Source of the DNA: Orientallactaga sibirica | Taxonomy: Eukaryota > Chordata > Mammalia > Rodentia > Dipodidae | Length of the DNA stretch: 64,000 bases | Direction: 5' to 3' | NCBI GenBank assembly: GCA_036365145.1 | Contig: JAEOAD010000032.1 | Location: 1,851,501-1,915,500 of the forward strand | Shown here: piece after piece, positions 11,390-23,119 of the stretch | Layout: every line of letters starts with the position of its first letter | Position numbering within the stretch: the stretch's first letter is position 1 | The notes under the pieces: generated by a model | The model's input: only the letters and a program-made list of their open reading frames with translations | Database searches by the model: none | Told to the model about the DNA's origin: nothing | Program-made: the position numbers and the translations under genes

Positions 11390-12298
11390 TATGTTGATGA
11401 TTTTAAAAAATATCTTCACTAAATGTTCACTTAAAGGAAAGAATATTTCTGAGAGAGTTATTTAGTTCACCTGCGTTCTGCATGAGGGTGAATCCATTTA
11501 GTGGAAAATTAAATTTACGTTTGCCAAGAAATTAAGATAAAATGCGAGGATTGCCATGTCAAGCTATTTGCCATTCTGAAAAGAATGGGTGACCCATTGC
11601 CAACCTCCACACCCAACTCCCTTAACAATGGGGAGTTATCAGGAGTCTTAGAAGCGATGGACAAATGGAGTTTGATATGGGTAAATGTCAGTCAATTCAG
11701 ACTGAAAGGACAACTGACTGTGACAAATAAATTCACTGTCCATGAAGATCAGATTATTGAAATACAGGACAAAAAGCATCCTAGCGGGGCTTAGCATTGC
11801 TGTGGTAACTAGAGACAGATCTCAGTCTAATTAAAGTTGAAGCAAATACTGGTGACTGAGTTTCATTCTTCCTGCTATTTCAAAGTTATTAAAATCCCTT
11901 TGTTTTCTCTAAACAAAATGAAGAGAACACAGAGAGGTATTTGATGGCATTTAAGGGCCAGCAGAGCAACCCCGAGTCAGCAGAGGCCGAACCAAAAAGC
12001 ATGCTTCTGCTTCTTTACAAGCTGGAGCAGGGAAGCAGAAGCCGATTCAGGCCCTGACTGAGGTTGATCAGTGACCAACCCTCAAATGGCAGCAGAGATC
12101 AATAGCATTGAATGGCTTGGTGATTTATCTGCAGTCTGAAATAAATTTTCACAAGCCTATAACTAATAGATGGAAAATGAGTCTCTAGTTATAGTGGTGG
12201 GATTATGAGGAAAGACTATTGCATCCTCAGGTACTTTAGAAAGCAACCCTAAGTTTCTGCAAAGACAGCATAAGGAGATTTGCTATATGTGTCATCTT
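11390..12298. other. repeat-free block, possible conserved non-coding DNA
   Basis: No SINE or L1 trace for 900 bp. Balanced composition from about 11930 to 12230 with AT-rich words such as 'ataaattttcacaagcct'. A 69-codon frame at 11585-11794 lacks splice signals. Conservation is only a guess. Confidence 0.35.
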
Positions 12299-12301
12299 CC
12301 T

Positions 12302-12352
<51 letters not shown>

Positions 12353-12547
12353 TTATTTGCAAGCAGAAAGAGAGAAGAGAGAGAGGGAGAGAGAGTAAAT
12401 GTGCATGCCAGGACCTCCAGCCTTACTGCAAATGAACTCCAAATGCATGTGCCACCCTGTGCATCTGGCTTGATGTGGGTACTGGGGAATTGAACCCAGA
12501 GCCTTAGGCTTTGCAGGCAAGTTAACTGTTGAGCTTCTCTCCAGCCC
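12299..12547 (-). mobile_element. tRNA-derived SINE with long (TTTA)n tail
   Basis: Inverted: about 13 TTTA units (12300-12352), GA tract, 'ccaggacctccagccttactgc', 'tgtgcatctggcttgatg', decayed head 'gagcttctctccagccc'. Confidence 0.9.
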
Positions 12548-13052
12548 CTATAGGTGTCCTTTCATTTGCATATGCAGCAAGTACTTTCACAGGACCTGTT
12601 GTAACACACGCTTTGTTATGGGCTTTTTGAATCCAGTTATGGGGAAAGGAAAATTTCAGCTCTTGTGGTCAGTCCTAACATTCTCACAGAAAAAGCCTAA
12701 TCACTCAGCAATAAGTAAATTATCTGGGCTGTTAGCAAACATGACACACATGGTATTTCCAAATTATGGGATGGACAGGCAGCTTGAGAGAAGTGACTTA
12801 GTAGACATGGTTCACTGTCAGACAGCTCAGGGTGGAGAACACTAAAATTATAAAATATGTGCAAAGGTACCAAGAAACAAGAAAGTCAGTCACTAAAGCT
12901 GTGATCTTGGAGAAAGGGCACGCAACCTGAGGAAACTTCTAGAGCCAATGTCCTACAGCTGGAGGGAAAGTGTGGACTTCAGAAGAGGAGAGAAAACCAG
13001 AAATAGACCATTGTGGACATTTAATATTTTTTGTGTGAAAAAGTTAGGTGTA
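12548..13052. other. no recognised feature
   Basis: Single-copy-looking. A 75-codon frame at 12618-12845 has no motif. Confidence 0.45.
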
Positions 13053-13315
13053 TTTTTTTTTTTTTTTGGAGAGAGACACAGAGAGAGACAGGGAGAGGGA
13101 GACAGATAGAGATGGGCGCACCAGCAGCCTCTCAGCTACTGTGAACAAAATCCAGATGTGTGCGCCCCCTTGTGGTCAAGTGTGGCATTGAGCCCTTGCA
13201 TCACTTTGCATCTGGCTAAACGTGGGACCTGGAGATTGGAGCCGCTGGAGATTGGAACTGGCGTTCTTAGGCTTAGGAAGCAGGCGCCTTAACTGCTAAG
13301 CCATCTCTCCAGCCC
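13053..13315 (-). mobile_element. tRNA-derived SINE, long subfamily
   Basis: Inverted: T-run tail, GA tract, 'cccttgtggtcaagtgtggc' (long-subfamily insert), duplicated 'ctggagattggag' unit, head 'ctgctaagccatctctccagccc'. Near-identical design to 5656-5912. Confidence 0.92.
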
Positions 13316-14192
13316 TAGGTGTGTTTGAGTACAGAAATTATGTGATCTGTCGTATATTTTTTTATGTCTGGCTTCCATGTTGCAAATAGACTGGAAACAA
13401 TGTTTGAAGGTGAAAGACTATTCAATATTTAAATTTTTATTACTTTTTAAAAATAATCTCGACATGTAATGGTAGTAGTCTGGGTCAATGTGACAGACAG
13501 CAGTGGTTTTGCTGTGACCTGGAGATTTCTGAAAGGTAAGAAAGCCAGTGGGAAAGATGGGATTTGGAGGAAGAGGAAATACTGGGCATTGTAAATGCTT
13601 CATCTTAAGGATGTATTAGCCACTCTAGTCAAGAAACAAAAATGATATTTGAAAGGATGTATGAAGCCTGAAAGGAAAGCTGGGAAAAAACTCTGATTTT
13701 GGAAGCTAGTGAGATTCAGATGGCTCTTACAACCACCAGCAAGGAAGAAACCCTCCCTGGTCACGGGAGACATGAAGGAGGTAAGCATTGGAGATGCTTG
13801 GAGATCCCATCTCAGGATCTTTAGAGGAAGCAAAAATGAGAGGCTGGTTAAGACAGATTAAAATCCGGAGACAGTTTATGGTATCATATGAGGAAAGTTT
13901 ACTGAAGAGAAAGTTCTAAATCACTTCCTGGTGGAACCATAAGGCCTGGAGCAGAATGGGACAGAGGCATCAGGAAGGGACTGTGAACATCAAATCAAAA
14001 AAGGCCATTAGCATTGGTAGTTTCAGAACTGATTCTCATAAAGATAGACGCATCTTTTCAAGATTTCCCCTGGAGTGAGGACAAAGAAGTAAGGAACAGC
14101 TTTTTGGCCAAGGGATATTATTTCCATGAGAAGTAAACATACAAAAACAGAGATATAAGTGATTCAACAGAGGTGTGAGGTCATGTTAGACT
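13316..14192. other. no recognised feature
   Basis: Purine-rich, no repeat family recognised. Two adjacent minus-strand open frames (13418-13603, 13600-13833) carry no known motif. Confidence 0.45.
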
Positions 14193-14310
14193 GAGTGTAA
14201 GGCTTCTAGAGCTGGACGTAGCTGTATCCTGGCTAGCAGCACTCAACTGTGGAGTGTAAGGCTTCTAGAGCTGGACGTAGCTGTATCCTGGCGAGCAGCA
14301 CTCAACTGTG
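14193..14310. repeat. 59-bp tandem duplication, two copies
   Basis: 14193-14251 and 14252-14310 are the same 59-bp unit ('gagtgtaaggcttctagag' to 'cactcaactgtg') with one visible mismatch (ggctagc/ggcgagc). Confidence 0.95.
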
Positions 14311-14810
14311 GACAGATTCTGAGAAATGATTCATGTCCAAGTTTCTTACTGACAAACTATGTGATAGTGGAAAGAACTGTTTTACATATTAACATCTTAG
14401 CCCTGACGTGACATGACCATAACCGTTTCAATGAAGCCAATAAATGTATGTAAATTAATCAGCTAGCAGAGTGGTTGGCATCCACGAGGTGAACAATCAA
14501 TGCAATTCACTTCCTGTTTTTCTCATTCCTGTGTCAAAGATTCAAGGTTTCTACATTAATGTTTTCTGATAATTCACTTTAGCCCATAACTTTGATTTGT
14601 GAATCTAAGTTCCAGTCTCCACATGTGACAATACCCGAGTATGAAGCAGTCCTGTGAGGACGTTTTTTCACAGAGCTTATTGCTAAACTCCATACAATGA
14701 GTTTGCTTATGTAGATTGGGTCCACCCACTGCCTCCCAGGCTCTTAGCTGCTTGGAAGGTCAGTTCTCCTTTTGATTACAAAAATAATCCCTTTAAAAAT
14801 CCTTTTTAAA
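14311..14810. other. no recognised feature
   Basis: Nothing gene-like or repetitive recognised. Confidence 0.45.
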
Positions 14811-14991
14811 GCCAGGCGTGGTGGCGCATGCCTTTAATCCCAGCACTCGGGAGGCAGAGGTAGGAGGATTGCTGTGAGTTCGAGGCCACCCTGAGACTGC
14901 ATAGTGAATTCCAGGTCAGCCTGGGCTAGAGTGAGACCCTACCTCGAAAAACCAAAAAAAAAAAAAAAAAAAAAAAATAAAAATAAAAAAA
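14811..14991 (+). mobile_element. B1 SINE, well preserved
   Basis: Sense B1 from 'gccaggcgtggtggcgcatg' through 'cctacctcgaaaaacc' and a ~25-nt A-rich tail. Flanked by the short direct repeat 'cctttt(t)aaa', a likely target-site duplication. Confidence 0.95.
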
Positions 14992-15093
14992 CCCTTTTAA
15001 AAATAGAAATTCCTCAGTACTGGTGGTATTTATTCAAACTTAAAATGGAGCTTTCACTTTACATTAATCACAGATTTAGAGAAAATAAAACAA

Positions 15094-15290
15094 GGCTAGA
15101 GAGATGGCTTAGTGGTTAGGGTGCTTGCCTGTGAAGCCTAAGGACTCAGGTTCAATTCCCCAGGACTCACATAAGCCAGATATACAAGGTAGCATATGCA
15201 TTTGTAGTGGTTGGAGGTCCTGGTGCACCCATTCTCTCTCTGTCTCTATCTGCCTCTCTCTCTCTCATAAATAAAAAAATAATAAAATAC
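15094..15290 (+). mobile_element. tRNA-derived SINE, short subfamily
   Basis: Sense: 'ggctagagagatggcttagtggttagg' (A box), 'aggttcaattccccaggac' (B box), CT-rich body, 'ataaataaaaaaataat' tail. Confidence 0.92.
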
Positions 15291-15295
15291 ATAAA

Positions 15296-15863
15296 AACAA
15301 CTAAGATCAATTTTGTATGAATTATGAATTAAATTAAATTTTTCCCAATACTTTCCAGATTTCATCAAAGTAACCTTTTTTTAATATATATTGATGCATA
15401 TTTTTCTTGGAATTTGGGAGAACTCATTTTAAGCTCTTTCTCGTTATGACTTGTATGCCATTCGGAAATCCAATCATGTGACACATTTCAATGATGAGCC
15501 TCATGTGATTATACTGAAACATAAAATCTCCTGGTGCCTAATGATCCATATGAGTAATGGTGTCACAGCCAAATGCATTAACTCAATGCATTTGTGGTGA
15601 GTTTTAAGGTAAACAGTACTGACTTCCAGTTATGTAAAAATAAATCACATTCAGTAAACACAGAACAGAATATTTAATAAGATAATCAGTGTCTTTGCTA
15701 CTGGATTGAACACTTAGTACATTCAGCTTTTTAAATGATTATTTCAGAATGTCTATGCCTACCAAGTGCTGGGATGGCAGGTAGACCACCATGTCTTCAG
15801 GACATTTATTCAGATGTTGACAATCTAATCTCAGGCCCTCCTACTTATATCATGAGCACTTTT
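15296..15863. other. no recognised feature
   Basis: AT-rich, nothing recognised. Confidence 0.45.
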
Positions 15864-16046
15864 AGCCAGTCACGGTGGCCCATGGCTTTAATCCCAGCAC
15901 CCAGCACTCGGGAGCCAGAGGTGGGAGGATTGCTGGGAGTTCGAGGTTACCCTGAGACTACATAGTGAATCCAAGCCAGCTTGGACTAGAGTGAAACCCT
16001 ACCTCGAAAAACAAACAAACAAACAAACAAACAAACAAACAAACAA
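15864..16046 (+). mobile_element. B1 SINE with (AAAC)n tail
   Basis: Sense B1 with an 8-bp internal duplication ('cccagcacccagcactcgg') and a (CAAA)n tail at about 16009-16046. Confidence 0.92.
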
Positions 16047-16239
16047 AATCATCAAAAAACATTCGTAAGCATTTTTAAACAGTGAACCACCACCCTAACC
16101 CAGTCATTGTTTTAAATTTGTTTTATGTGACCTCCTAACAGATGGAGGTATGATCCTATCATTTCACTTGTAGGTACTTAATGAGTATTGTGTATTGAGT
16201 ACTGAGTATGTGTGTTGAGCCTCTCTTCACAAAATTGTT

Positions 16240-16415
16240 GACCATTTGCATGTCTTTGAATAAATATCTACCCATGTTCTTTTTTTACCTGTGCTATTTT
16301 GTTGCCCTTCAGTTTTCATATTGAGTTGTAGAACTTTGTACATGTGTTAGATATTAGCCCCTTATCTGTTATATAGTATGCAAATATTTCCCATTCCATA
16401 TGTTGCTCTTTTTTT
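16240..16415 (-). mobile_element. old L1 ORF2/3' region, left half
   Basis: Antisense L1 text: 'gaccatttgcatgtctttga', 'atctacccatgttc', 'gatattagccccttatctg', 'caaatatttcccattc'. Continues at 16594 after an inserted B1. Confidence 0.8.
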
Positions 16416-16578
16416 GTTTTTTTCTTCATTTTTCGGTTTTTTGAGGTAGGGTCTCACTCTAGCCCAGGCTGACCTGGAATTCACTATGTAGTCTCAGGGT
16501 GGCCTCGAACTCACGGTGATCCTCCTACCTCTGCCTCCCGAGTGCTGGGATTAAAGGAGTGCGCCACCACTCCCGGCT
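16416..16578 (-). mobile_element. B1 SINE inserted into L1
   Basis: Inverted, CpG-rich B1 ('cctcgaactcacggtgatcc', 'ctcccgagtgctggg'). Flanking direct repeats 'tgttgct(c)tttttt' at 16401-16415 and 16579-16593 form the target-site duplication and split one L1. Confidence 0.95.
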
Positions 16579-16593
16579 TGTTGCTTTTTTTTT

Positions 16594-16760
16594 TTTTTTA
16601 CTTTATTATTTCAATTTCTATGCAGAAGCTATTTAACTTAATGTAGTCTCACTTGTCCTTTTCTGGTTATTTTTGTCTGTACTATTGGTGTTTTATAAAT
16701 TAAAGAATATTGACTATAAGTATTTATGCTGTTCTATAAACTTATTAGTGGGTTAGGAGG
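16594..16760 (-). mobile_element. old L1, right half
   Basis: Continues the same antisense L1: 'atgcagaagctatttaactta', 'tagtctcacttgtcctt', 'attggtgttttat'. Confidence 0.75.
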
Positions 16761-17273
16761 AAAGTTCAGTATAAAACAAAGCACTGGTAATGAGTCAGTG
16801 AAGAAGTACTTGTAACTCCTCATTATGTGCCTATTTATATTTCACTTGGGGGATCTTGTCCTTTGACAGTTACAAAATATTCTTTATAAAATATTGGGAT
16901 AATTGTTGCATTTTAAAGATATGCGAGATGTTCCCATTTCTGATTAAATTACCCTTCAAGAGTCCTGCTACTGTGCAAATGTGCTTACCACACTAAATGG
17001 TCTAATACCCAAATTAGTGGAATTAATATTCAAACACAGAAACTCTCCTGGCACCTGATGCTAAAAGCTATTGACATCCTGTTTCCTGAATTATTCAAAC
17101 ATACATAATTATCAATTTGGAGAGGGGTGTATCATAAATGACAAACAGGCAATTTATTTAAGAACACATTTTTTCCCCCAGATATCTAAAAATTAGTCCA
17201 CCTTTGAATTCCACGAATTTTTGGGAAGCTCGTACTAGTCTTTGGCTAGAAGAGAGGCTGCACCTATCAAAAT
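16761..17273. other. no recognised feature
   Basis: AT-rich, nothing recognised. Confidence 0.45.
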
Positions 17274-17288
17274 CTCTCTTAATTATCA

Positions 17289-17509
17289 GGCTGGAGGCAC
17301 GGCTTAGTGGTTAAGGCATTTGCCTGGAAAGCCAAAGGACTTAGGTTTGATTCGCCAGGACCCATGTTAGCCAGATACACAAGTGGGTGCGTGCATCTGG
17401 AGTTTGTTTGCAGTGGCTTGGGGCCCTGGTTCACCCATTCCCTCTCTCTCCATCTTTCTCTGTCTAATAAATAAAATAAATAAATAAAAATAAAATATTT
17501 TAAAAAAAA
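17289..17509 (+). mobile_element. tRNA-derived SINE with 12-bp target-site duplication
   Basis: Sense copy from 'ggctggaggcacggcttag' to an (AAATA)n tail. The perfect direct repeat 'ctctcttaatta' occurs at 17274-17285 and 17510-17521. Confidence 0.95.
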
Positions 17510-17521
17510 CTCTCTTAATTA

Positions 17522-19529
17522 ACTTGTTTATCCCCTTTAACCTATGTTAATCTCAGTGTCCACTGGAGGACCTGTTTTTCTTGTACAGAAGGCAGCAAGA
17601 ACCAAGGACAAACACAATCTATCAACAAGTCAAGCAAAGATAGCTGACTCCCAGTCATGGGATGAGCCACCCTCACACATCACCTAGGGCCCAGGTGAAA
17701 CCACAGAGAAAGTGGTGAGATGAGCAAGAGCGTGGCCTCCATGGGAAGCCCAACACCTCACTCCAGGTAACGGCACCAGACGCTGAGGACTCTCAAAATG
17801 TTCCAAAGCAGAAATCCAGAAGTTGCTAAGAGCTCAACACTAAAGTAGACTTCAAACATACCCACTAACACTCCGGTTATTTTGCAGAAGAGGGGCAGAG
17901 AGAGTGTCAGAGCCACAGGGTGGGAAGGAATCTGCAGAGGCATTCCCCTTGCCCACAATGACCCACTGCTGTTCTCACACCTGAAAACCCACAGCCCCAG
18001 GGTGAATACCAGCAATCACACCAAGGAAGGCCCCCCCGGAATGGGGCCAGGGAAGACAGAAATGGTACCAGCACACGATTTGTCCATACAAAGTTTCTCC
18101 TCAATAAAAACAACAATCCCCCCCCCCAAAGGGAAAAAAAACCCTCTTTGAATCAGATGATACAAGTCTCACCGTGCTGATCGCTTGCAAGATGCACTGA
18201 CAGGTGCGTCTTAAGGTCTCAGGCTCCTTTTCCAAGTCTATAAACATGTCATCCCCTAACTTAGGTGATGCAAACTGAAGGAAATGAAGTCACTAGTGGA
18301 ACGTATTCTGGGGACCACTGGCAGAGTGACAGACACCTGCAAACAAGAGCCAGGACACGACACTGCCACTTCTGAGGGAATCCCAAAGTCTACAAGCATC
18401 TGAAACATTCTATAGTCCAACTGCACTCATTGTCTACATTGTGACTCGACCAAGAACACAGCTCGTATGACAAGCTCTTCATAATAAACTCTGGTTTTCT
18501 TAAGAAACCCAGTAGCAAATGCAATAGCATATGCAATGAGTAGGGGCAGCAAAGAAACTCAGATCAAGTGACACTGGAAACTGCCATGTGGCAGTAGTGT
18601 CAAGAATGACCTGTTTAAAGACAGTAGTTGTGAATTTAATAATAACAGCAGCCAGGCATCATAGGTACAATTTAAATCTAATGATAATTGCTACAAGGTT
18701 AAGTTGTTACATGATGATATGTTCTAATACCCAGATAAATTCTTGTATCTTGGAAATAAGCCATGGGACCTCATGGTCTCCACCTATCACAGAATAAACT
18801 AGGACTCAATAAGCTTAAAATCTTTGACCAATTACAAAGTCAGAAAGCCCTGATGCCTGGACTCTGAACTATCATAGATTGATGTTGAAACTCAACTTCT
18901 TGCTCACAATAGTCTTCAGATTTCAGATTCCTTTCACCAGTGAAAGAAAAAAAAATTTTTTTAAATCAGGCATGTGGACTTCAACTAGCTATCCACACTG
19001 CCAGTTGAGGTGAAAATGGACAGATATATGATCCTGCTTCAAATCATTGCATTGTTTTACTGTAAACCAAACAGGCCATAAACAGAGAGCCAAAATATCT
19101 GCGCTGAAACTCAAATCCATTTTATTTTATTTTATTCTAATTGCTAGGCCCAGGAGATTAAAAGTTTAAAATATAATAACATTTTCAGCTGGACTCTGCA
19201 CATGAAAAGCAAATTAAAATCTGATGCATATAGTATTTAATTTTCCTGTAAGTATTCACAGGAGTTAAGAGGCAGAATGTGCACGTAGTCCGGGACTCTG
19301 TAGCTCTGTGGGAGCGTCCATACCAGCAGGCAGGGAAAATGCTGGGTGTGCCACTGTCATAGCCTCCAGGCTGTTCAAGTCATGCCAGACCCAGACGTTA
19401 TTTGCTAGGGGGCTGACCTTGAGCAATTACTGGTACCGCTCCTTTCCAATCTAAAATGGGATGCTGGGAAGCTTCTACTATCAACAAGGAGAGAAACCAT
19501 CTTAAAAAAAGGGACTATACAGTGAGTGT
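17522..19529. other. 2-kb stretch, no gene; possible unassigned repeat
   Basis: About 17640-18150 is richer in GC, with C-runs and 'ataaaaacaacaatcc', and reads like retroelement-derived DNA, but I cannot name a family. A 17758-18015 minus frame and overlapping plus frames have no motif. The rest is unremarkable. Confidence 0.35.
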
Positions 19530-20530
19530 TTCCATTTCTCTGCATCCATGAAACCGTTGGCTCATTTCTTGTCTACTTGACAATAGCCATTTTTATGAGC
19601 ATGACATGATATCTCACTGCTGTATTGACTTGAATTTCCCCGACGATGAGTGATAGTTGACAATGCACCATGTATTTGTTGGCCATTTGTCTTATTTTGA
19701 AAAAAAATCAATTCAAAGCATTTGCCTGTGTTTTAAATCCGATTTTATTTTATACTTTTTACTATTGAATTGGATTCCTTCTATTCTCTGGATATCAATC
19801 CTTTGTTGGATGGATTTTCTCCTGTCCCGCAGTTACCTGCTGCCTCTTTCTCCTGCGTTTCCTTTGTTGCAAGAGCTCTTTAGTTTGTGAAAACTATTTT
19901 TATTTTATTGTGTATCCTTAAAGAGTCTTATTCAAAAAAAGTTCTTTGTCTACACCAATTTCTTGAAGTGTTTGCCCTGTTTTATTCTGGTGGTTTCAAA
20001 CTTCCAAGTCTTACATTTAGGTTTTTGATCCATTTTCAGGTGTATGTGTGTGTTTTTTTTTAATGTGGTGAGAGATTAAGTTTTATTTTTATTATATGTA
20101 TATTCCATTTTCAAGGACCATTTATTGAAGCAACCATTCATTCTCCACTGTGTGTTCCTGGTACATCATGTGCTGTGAATCAGTCAGAGTCAGTTGCAGG
20201 CATCTGGTATAATGTTATTGCTACTATAGCTTTACCTCGGGTTTTTAAGTCAGGAACTGCAATGTATCTATGTAATTATGCTCAGGATTCCTCTGGATAC
20301 ACTGGGTCTTTTCTGGTTTTATATGAGCTCTAGAAGTTCTTTCCTGACAGTGAAGACTATCATTAGTATGTAAATGGGGACACTGACTCTATGGATTGCT
20401 TGGGATAGAATAAACATCTTAACAATATGAACTCTTCAGTGATGTGCACGGGATGTCTTTTCATTTGCCATATGTCCTATTTAATTTATTTCACCTACTT
20501 TATAATTTTCATTGTAGCACCCTTTCACTT
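19530..20530 (-). mobile_element. old L1 ORF2 3' part (about 1 kb)
   Basis: Antisense L1 landmarks in the right order: 'gatatctcactgctgtattgac', 'gttggccatttgtcttatttt', 'ttgttggatggattttctcc', 'tttaggtttttgatccattttcag', 'ggaccatttattgaagc', 'ttatatgagctctagaag', 'ttcatttgccatatgtcc'. Many stops and indels, so this is a fossil of the reverse-transcriptase-coding region. Confidence 0.8.
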
Positions 20531-20541
20531 CCTTAGTAAAG

Positions 20542-20575
20542 TGTGTGTGAGTGTGTGTGTGTGTGTGTGTGTGTA
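20542..20575. repeat. (TG)n microsatellite
   Basis: GT dinucleotides with one GA interruption. Confidence 0.95.
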
Positions 20576-20629
20576 ATGAATAGGATTGCTCTCCTGATTT
20601 TGTTTATAGTAATTTAATTATTTACATAT

Positions 20630-20950
20630 GTTATGGCTTGAATATGAAATATACTCAACCAACTCTTTTTTTTTTTTTTTGAATGTTTAATCTTCTGATG
20701 GTGTTAATTTGAATGATGTGGAAACTTCTGGAGACATGAACCCAGCTGTAAAGGTAAGTAATTGGAGGCAAATGACCTTCCTTCCTCTCTTCGCTTCCTG
20801 CCTGTAATGAGGTGAACAGCTCTTCTCAGTCATTCCCTTTCACCACTCAAGTGACTACGGATTGAATTTTCTGAAACTGTGATCTCAAATAAATTCTTCC
20901 CCTGTTTCTTGCACTGTTTCTGGCAGGCATTTGTACAAAGCTGTGAAAAA
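20630..20950 (+). mobile_element. MaLR-type solo LTR, degraded
   Basis: Opens 'tgttatggcttgaatatgaaat' and closes 'ctcaaataaattcttcccc', 'ctggcaggcatttgtac', the layout of rodent ERVL-MaLR LTRs (poly-A signal AATAAA near the end). A 16-bp T-run interrupts it near 20670. Non-coding. Confidence 0.6.
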
Positions 20951-21049
20951 AAAATAAATTATATATCAAATGTAGCATGTAAGATGCCACCATTTTAGTA
21001 GTGTGGATTCATTTCTTACAACTTTATGGAATTAATTCATCAGTTTCTT

Positions 21050-21225
21050 TTTAATATTTTTATTTATTTGGAATGAGACAGAGAATATGGGTGTGCCAGG
21101 ACCTTTTGCCATTGCAGATGAACTCCTGATGCATGTGCCATTTTGTGCATCTAGCTTTATGTGAGTCCTGGGAATTGAAACTGGAGGGTTGTCAGGCTTT
21201 GGAAGTAGACATCTTTAACCAGTTC
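21050..21225 (-). mobile_element. tRNA-derived SINE, old copy
   Basis: Inverted and diverged: 'gtgccaggaccttttgccattgc', 'catctagctttatgtgagtcc', head decayed to 'taaccagttcatcag'. Confidence 0.75.
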
Positions 21226-21322
21226 ATCAGTTTTAATAATCATTTTTTTTAGTTTTAGATTTTTTTCTACATAAAATTATGTTTCAAGAATACTTGGTCT
21301 ACCTCCTTTATGTTTTCTTTTT

Positions 21323-21328
<6 letters not shown>

Positions 21329-21364
<36 letters not shown>

Positions 21365-21550
21365 GGCGCACCAGAGGCATCTCAGCCACTGTGAACGAAT
21401 TCCAGACATGTGTGCCCCCTTGTGAGCATGTGCGACATTGCGTGCTTGTGTCACTGTTGCGTCTGGCTAAATGTGGGATCTGGAGAATCGAATGGGCATT
21501 CTTAGGCTTCGCAGGCAGGCGCCTTAACCTCTAAGCTATTTCTTCAGCCC
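21329..21550 (-). mobile_element. tRNA-derived SINE, long subfamily
   Basis: Inverted: 17-unit GA tract (21329-21360), 'ccccttgtgagcatgtgcgac' long-subfamily insert with CpGs, head 'ctaagctatttcttcagccc'. Confidence 0.9.
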
Positions 21551-21784
21551 CTACCACCTTTCTTATTTGCATATCTTCCATTTTTTTTATCATACCCAAC
21601 TGTTCTTAAGAAGGCTTCTCACATCATGTTGCATAAGAACGGTGAAAATAGATATAATTTTCAAATTCTATATTTTAGAAGAAATTCATCATTTTCCAAC
21701 TAGTTATGTTGTTGCTTTACGTTGGTCACATACAGGCTTTATTGCATTGAGACATGTTCCTCTTATACACATTTTGTTGAAATA

Positions 21785-22550
21785 AATTAGCACAACCACT
21801 ATGAAAAACAGAGAGGATGTTCAAGTAAAAACTAAGCATAAAGCTTTTATATGATCCATTATCTCACTTCTTGGCATCTATCCAAAGTAAATGAAACTAT
21901 TGTTTCCAAGACATACCTGTCCTTTCATGTTCATAGCATCGCTAATCACAGTAGTCAGGACATGGAATTAATGAAAGTACAGATTGATGAACAAATGGGT
22001 AGAGAAAATGAAGCATATATGCACACTTAAAAATAACACATCCATAAAAGGAAAGAGACTCTGTCATTTGTGACAGCTTGGGGAGAACCAGAGGACATAG
22101 TGCTAAGAGAACCAGGACAATCACTGAGAGACAAATACTGCATGTTCTCATTCAGTCTTAAAAACAACTAAAAAAATAAAAATAAAAACAAACAGTTCTT
22201 TTAAAAGAAGAGAACAAAACCATAGCCACTTGAGACTGAGTAGGAGACGGGGAGGAAGGACAGACAGGAATTAGACAATATGTCCCAACATGCAGTAACA
22301 AAGGAGAAAATAGCATCTGTGTTCTGTGACACAGTAGGTTAATGGTAGCATGCAGACATTTATGGCATATTTTCAAATACCTACTAAGGGTCTGCTGGTG
22401 ACCTACTAACAGCAATGAAAAACAACATGGAAGATGCAAACGCTATTCATGCTGGTTTGATTATATTATACATTGGATGCATATATCAAATTATTATACT
22501 CTACCCATAAACATGATAAACATTTAGTGTCCATATTTAAAGGAAAATAA
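21785..22550 (+). mobile_element. old L1 3' end
   Basis: Sense L1 3' words: 'cacaaccactatgaaaaacag', 'cttggcatctatccaaag', 'cacatccataaaaggaaag', 'agacaaatactgcatgttctc', 'tatacattggatgcatatatc', 'ctacccataaacatg'. The order matches the ORF2 end and 3' UTR of L1M-type elements. Confidence 0.8.
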
Positions 22551-22843
22551 AACGGCTTAATGGTACATAAAGAGCTGAATTGTCATTTTTTTTGAGAACT
22601 CATGTATGTCAACAGGAGGAAATTCACTACCTCTCAAGTTGTCTATACGTTTCCCGCCATCATGACTTCATCACATCATATTACTGCTGTCACAAACATT
22701 CTCATTTGAAGGTCAGAGGTTGATTGTTTCCTTCTATAAGTTCATAGCATTTGAAACGACCCCTTTGCTGCTTTGAGAATGAGGACTCAGAGATCAGTGG
22801 ACACCTTAAAAGGCAGACAAAAGACCTACTCACATTTGGAGAT
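22551..22843. other. no recognised feature
   Basis: Non-repetitive flank of the short minus-strand frame described next. Confidence 0.4.
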
Positions 22844-22936
22844 TCACCACAGTTCCCGGGTATCCAGCTGACCCTTTGAGCCATCTTTGAACGTCACAGT
22901 CCAGTTCTGCTCCATGCTGACCAGGTAGGCTTTCAT
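22844..22936 (-). other. 30-codon open frame, possible exon
   Basis: The minus strand reads ATG at 22936 to TGA at 22844. The product is 30 residues with a compact, protein-like make-up (central 'NWTVTFKDGSKGQLDTREL'). Just downstream are two possible donors ('tg|gtgaat' and 'aat|gtgagt'). The region upstream has only a weak pyrimidine tract. CpGs are present in a CpG-poor setting. It may be an exon, a remnant, or chance. I do not recognise it, and joining it straight to the 3323-3514 candidate would make a TGA codon, so they are not consecutive exons as drawn. Confidence 0.2.
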
Positions 22937-23119
22937 ATTAGGGTTATTATTTAGGTTAATTTATTTAGTAATTAAAAAAATCCTGCATAACTACTGCTGT
23001 TAGATACTGTGCAAGCTGGTGAGTCCAACATATTCTTTCACAATGAGATCTCTTCCTTCTAGGGTTTACTTTGGGTCACCTGTCTTTCTTTTTTGTTTAT
23101 TTTGTTTTGTTTTTATAAT

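Noticed and set aside
17289..17360. tRNA-like A and B boxes
   Set aside because: They belong to a tRNA-derived SINE, not a tRNA gene. No cloverleaf with a proper anticodon arm could be drawn for these heads.
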